A stretch of 64,000 nucleotides of DNA, taken from positions 1-64,000 of the forward strand of contig CAVOSE010000068.1 of the NCBI GenBank assembly GCA_963698775.1, given 5' to 3'. Origin of the DNA: Thiohalocapsa sp963698775. Lineage in GTDB: Bacteria > Pseudomonadota > Gammaproteobacteria > Chromatiales > Chromatiaceae. Shown in pieces: positions 62,228 to 64,000 of the stretch (positions within the stretch are counted from its first letter, which is position 1; each line of letters begins with the position of its first letter). The notes under the pieces are model-generated. The model ran no database searches. It saw nothing but the letters and a program-made list of their open reading frames with translations, and had not been told where the DNA came from. Position numbers and translations under genes: made by a program.

Positions 62228-63571
62228 TCATCTGGCGTCTCCGGTCGAGTCGACGGGTGCGTCCGCGACCGTCACCGCGCGTCGGCCCCAGACCGCGTAC
62301 ACGGGGTCTGCCACCGGCATGCGGTCGGCATACTTGTCGTCCGCGGGTCGGGGCAGACCACGCAGACTCCAGGTGTTGAGTTCGTCGAACAGACCGGATT
62401 CGAGAAAGTACTCAAGCACCACTCCGGGGCGCTCGAACTCGTGGGTGCCTTCCCAGATTTGAATGGCCTTGGGCGGAAACCAACGGTTCGAGAAGGTTAC
62501 GATCAGCAGTCCTCCCGGCTCCAATACCCGCGCAAGCTCGCGGAAGACATCGAAGGGCTTGATCAGGTACTCAACCGAGACGGTGCAGATGGCGGCATCG
62601 AAAGCGGCGTCGTGGAATGGCAAAAGCGCATCACGATTCAGGTCCTGCACCACCCGCTCCGACAGGACCGGGTTGGCGTCGAGCTCAGCGCGATTCATAC
62701 CCAGACCTGTTACAGACGCTGTCTTCAGCGTTGCGGGCAAGTGCGAGTGCCAGCTCGCCATTAGGTCTAGCACGCGGGCTCCGTCTGGTATCAGTCTTCG
62801 GTAGAGCGCGGAGATTTCGCCAATCGCGACGCGATCGATATGGTCGACGAAACGTGGCTGGCGGTAGAAGGCGGCGTCCGGGCTTGGATCGGCGCGGGAG
62901 AAGGGCAGGTCGGACAGGAAATCGGTGGGCAATCCGCGCCAGCGTGCCTGCATGCCAGGGCCGCCGGCGGTCACCAAGTCGTGAATCTCGTTGCGGCGGC
63001 CGCCGCGTTTGTCAGCTTGTCCCGAGATCGACTCGATGGTCAGCGCCAGTTCTAGCATCTTGTCCGCGAGCGGGTGGTTTAGGTCGGCCTGCAGCACGTC
63101 GTCGTCGACGGTCGCGATGCGAAATGGCGTGCGGTCGGATTCAAAGACGCCGGCGACATCGCGCAAGATGCCCTTGGGATAGAAACGGCCGTTGCGTGGC
63201 TGTACCTGGCCGCGCCGCATGAAGCAGCGATCGAACTGGGATGGGCGGAGGTTCAACAACTGATCTCCCTGGTAGGCTGCGATCAGCTCTCCCGGCGCGA
63301 AACGATGACTGGCCTGATGACCGACGGGCTGACCCAGCACCTCCTGCTTCAGCTTCGGCGGCAACAGATCGGGCGACAGATTAAGCAGCGGCGTCGCTAA
63401 GCCGTCGCAATGGCTCGCATGCGCGCTTTGCCAGCGCAGTTCGAAACGCAGGGCAGCCATCGCCATGGCACGGGTACGCCCGAGCCGGGGCGCCTCGACG
63501 GTGCCAGTGTCCGGACTCTCGGGGGCGGCTTTGACCTCTGGGTCGGGTGAATCGTCGGGAGCTGTTTTCAT
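62228..63571 (-). CDS. FKBP-like domain fused to a class I methyltransferase
   Basis: A 447-residue protein from ATG 63571. Residues about 40-190 look like a SlyD/SlpA-type FKBP (ALRFELRWQS, GQPVGHQASHRFAPGELI, QADLNHPLADKMLELAL). Residues about 240-445 form a methyltransferase (motif I altered to RVLDLMASWHSHLP, then FDAAICTVSVEYLIKP, FRELARVLEPGGLLIVTFS). The altered glycine-rich motif I is unusual. It could methylate proteins that its isomerase-like half recognises, but no substrate is known. Confidence 0.75.
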   Translation of the reverse strand: MKTAPDDSPDPEVKAAPESPDTGTVEAPRLGRTRAMAMAALRFELRWQSAHASHCDGLATPLLNLSPDLLPPKLKQEVLGQPVGHQASHRFAPGELIAAYQGDQLLNLRPSQFDRCFMRRGQVQPRNGRFYPKGILRDVAGVFESDRTPFRIATVDDDVLQADLNHPLADKMLELALTIESISGQADKRGGRRNEIHDLVTAGGPGMQARWRGLPTDFLSDLPFSRADPSPDAAFYRQPRFVDHIDRVAIGEISALYRRLIPDGARVLDLMASWHSHLPATLKTASVTGLGMNRAELDANPVLSERVVQDLNRDALLPFHDAAFDAAICTVSVEYLIKPFDVFRELARVLEPGGLLIVTFSNRWFPPKAIQIWEGTHEFERPGVVLEYFLESGLFDELNTWSLRGLPRPADDKYADRMPVADPVYAVWGRRAVTVADAPVDSTGDAR

Positions 63572-63869
63572 TGGCCTGGTAAAGAATCGGTCCGCCGTTC
63601 GAGCCTCTCCGAACAACCTGCGCGACGCACCCTGTCAACCGTCTGGTCGCTTTTCAAGCTTGAACGCCGTTTCTGTGACGGTTAGCATAACGGGTTGGCG
63701 ACGGCCTCTAAACCTGGACTCGACGGCCTGATGTCCGCACCATGCGGCGAATGCCGTATCAACGGCGTCGACCGAAAGCGAACATGGCGCCGTTATCCCG
63801 AGCTGAAACCTCGCCGACACCAAGCGTCCTAGCGACCCCCTCTTAATTTCCCGCGATCGAGAACACTCC

Positions 63870-64000
63870 ATGGCGAACGATACCAACGTGACCTGGCATG
63901 AACACCAGGTCTCGCGCGAAGCGCGTGAGCGCGTCAACGGCCACAAGGGCTGCGTGATCTGGTTCACCGGGCTGAGCGGCTCCGGCAAGAGCACGGTGGC
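63870..64000 (+). CDS. cysC: Adenylylsulfate (APS) kinase CysC, 5' part
   Basis: The first 43 codons of APS kinase are present before the window ends (MANDTNVTWHEHQVSREARE, then IWFTGLSGSGKSTV, a Walker A site). It phosphorylates APS to PAPS in sulfate assimilation. The right edge cuts the gene, so its fusion state (with CysN or an APS sulfurylase) cannot be seen. Confidence 0.93.
   Translation, partial: MANDTNVTWHEHQVSREARERVNGHKGCVIWFTGLSGSGKSTV

Overview
This GC-rich window reads as chromosome of a sulfur-oxidising gammaproteobacterium, most likely of the Chromatiales (purple sulfur or related chemolithotrophic bacteria). The evidence is a rhd-tusA-dsrE2 sulfur-transfer cluster, a sulfide:quinone oxidoreductase-like flavoprotein, an APS kinase start at the right edge, an NnrU/YgbA nitric-oxide-related pair and a periplasmic nitrate reductase operon under FNR and NarXL-type control. 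No rRNA, tRNA, CRISPR array, prophage or intact insertion sequence was seen. The species cannot be named from this sequence.

Layout. 0-1.1 kb: tail of a possible Rpn/PD-(D/E)XK protein and a frameshifted arylesterase gene. 1.1-8.0 kb (minus strand): CRP/FNR-type regulator followed by napDAGHBC, with a perfect FNR-type box before napD. napB, napC and napH carry frame breaks and a REP-like element sits between napA and napG. 8.4-11.2 kb: narX-narL. 11.75-15.8 kb: a 1019-residue fusion of NfnA-, NfnB-, rubredoxin- and rubrerythrin-like modules, then a tandem universal stress protein. 16-26.7 kb (mostly minus strand): thiolase, RND pump with adaptor, histidine phosphatase, B12/radical SAM enzyme and a two-gene ABC exporter. 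27-36.4 kb: DegS-like protease, thiol-redox and rhodanese proteins, solute-binding protein, MESH1-like (p)ppGpp hydrolase, cysG, rhd-tusA-dsrE2 and a FadL-type porin.

36.7-48.4 kb: LysR regulator, AI-2E-type permease, nnrU, ygbA (with its own FNR/DNR-type box), an L,D-transpeptidase, accA, tilS and pqiABC. 48.6-53.1 kb: AcrAB-like pump with one frame break in the pump gene. 53.1-59.7 kb: SDR protein lacking the usual catalytic lysine, SlpA-type FKBP, a 46-residue Cys-rich membrane peptide, rimO, a long hexamer repeat, pbpC, a lipoprotein and a 52-residue protein. 59.8-64 kb: the SQR-like flavoprotein, a second L,D-transpeptidase, an FKBP-like/methyltransferase fusion and the first 43 codons of cysC.

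How it fits together. Nap provides periplasmic nitrate reduction from the quinol pool. NarXL and the CRP/FNR-type protein are the likely regulators. NnrU and YgbA point to handling of nitric oxide or nitrosative stress. SQR would feed electrons from sulfide to quinone, and rhodanese, TusA and DsrE2 pass sulfane sulfur in the cytoplasm. Dispersed palindromic repeats of at least four kinds punctuate the intergenic spaces. Single-base frame breaks cluster in the first 2.8 kb, with one more near 51.9 kb. They may be assembly errors or real gene decay, which the sequence alone cannot decide.
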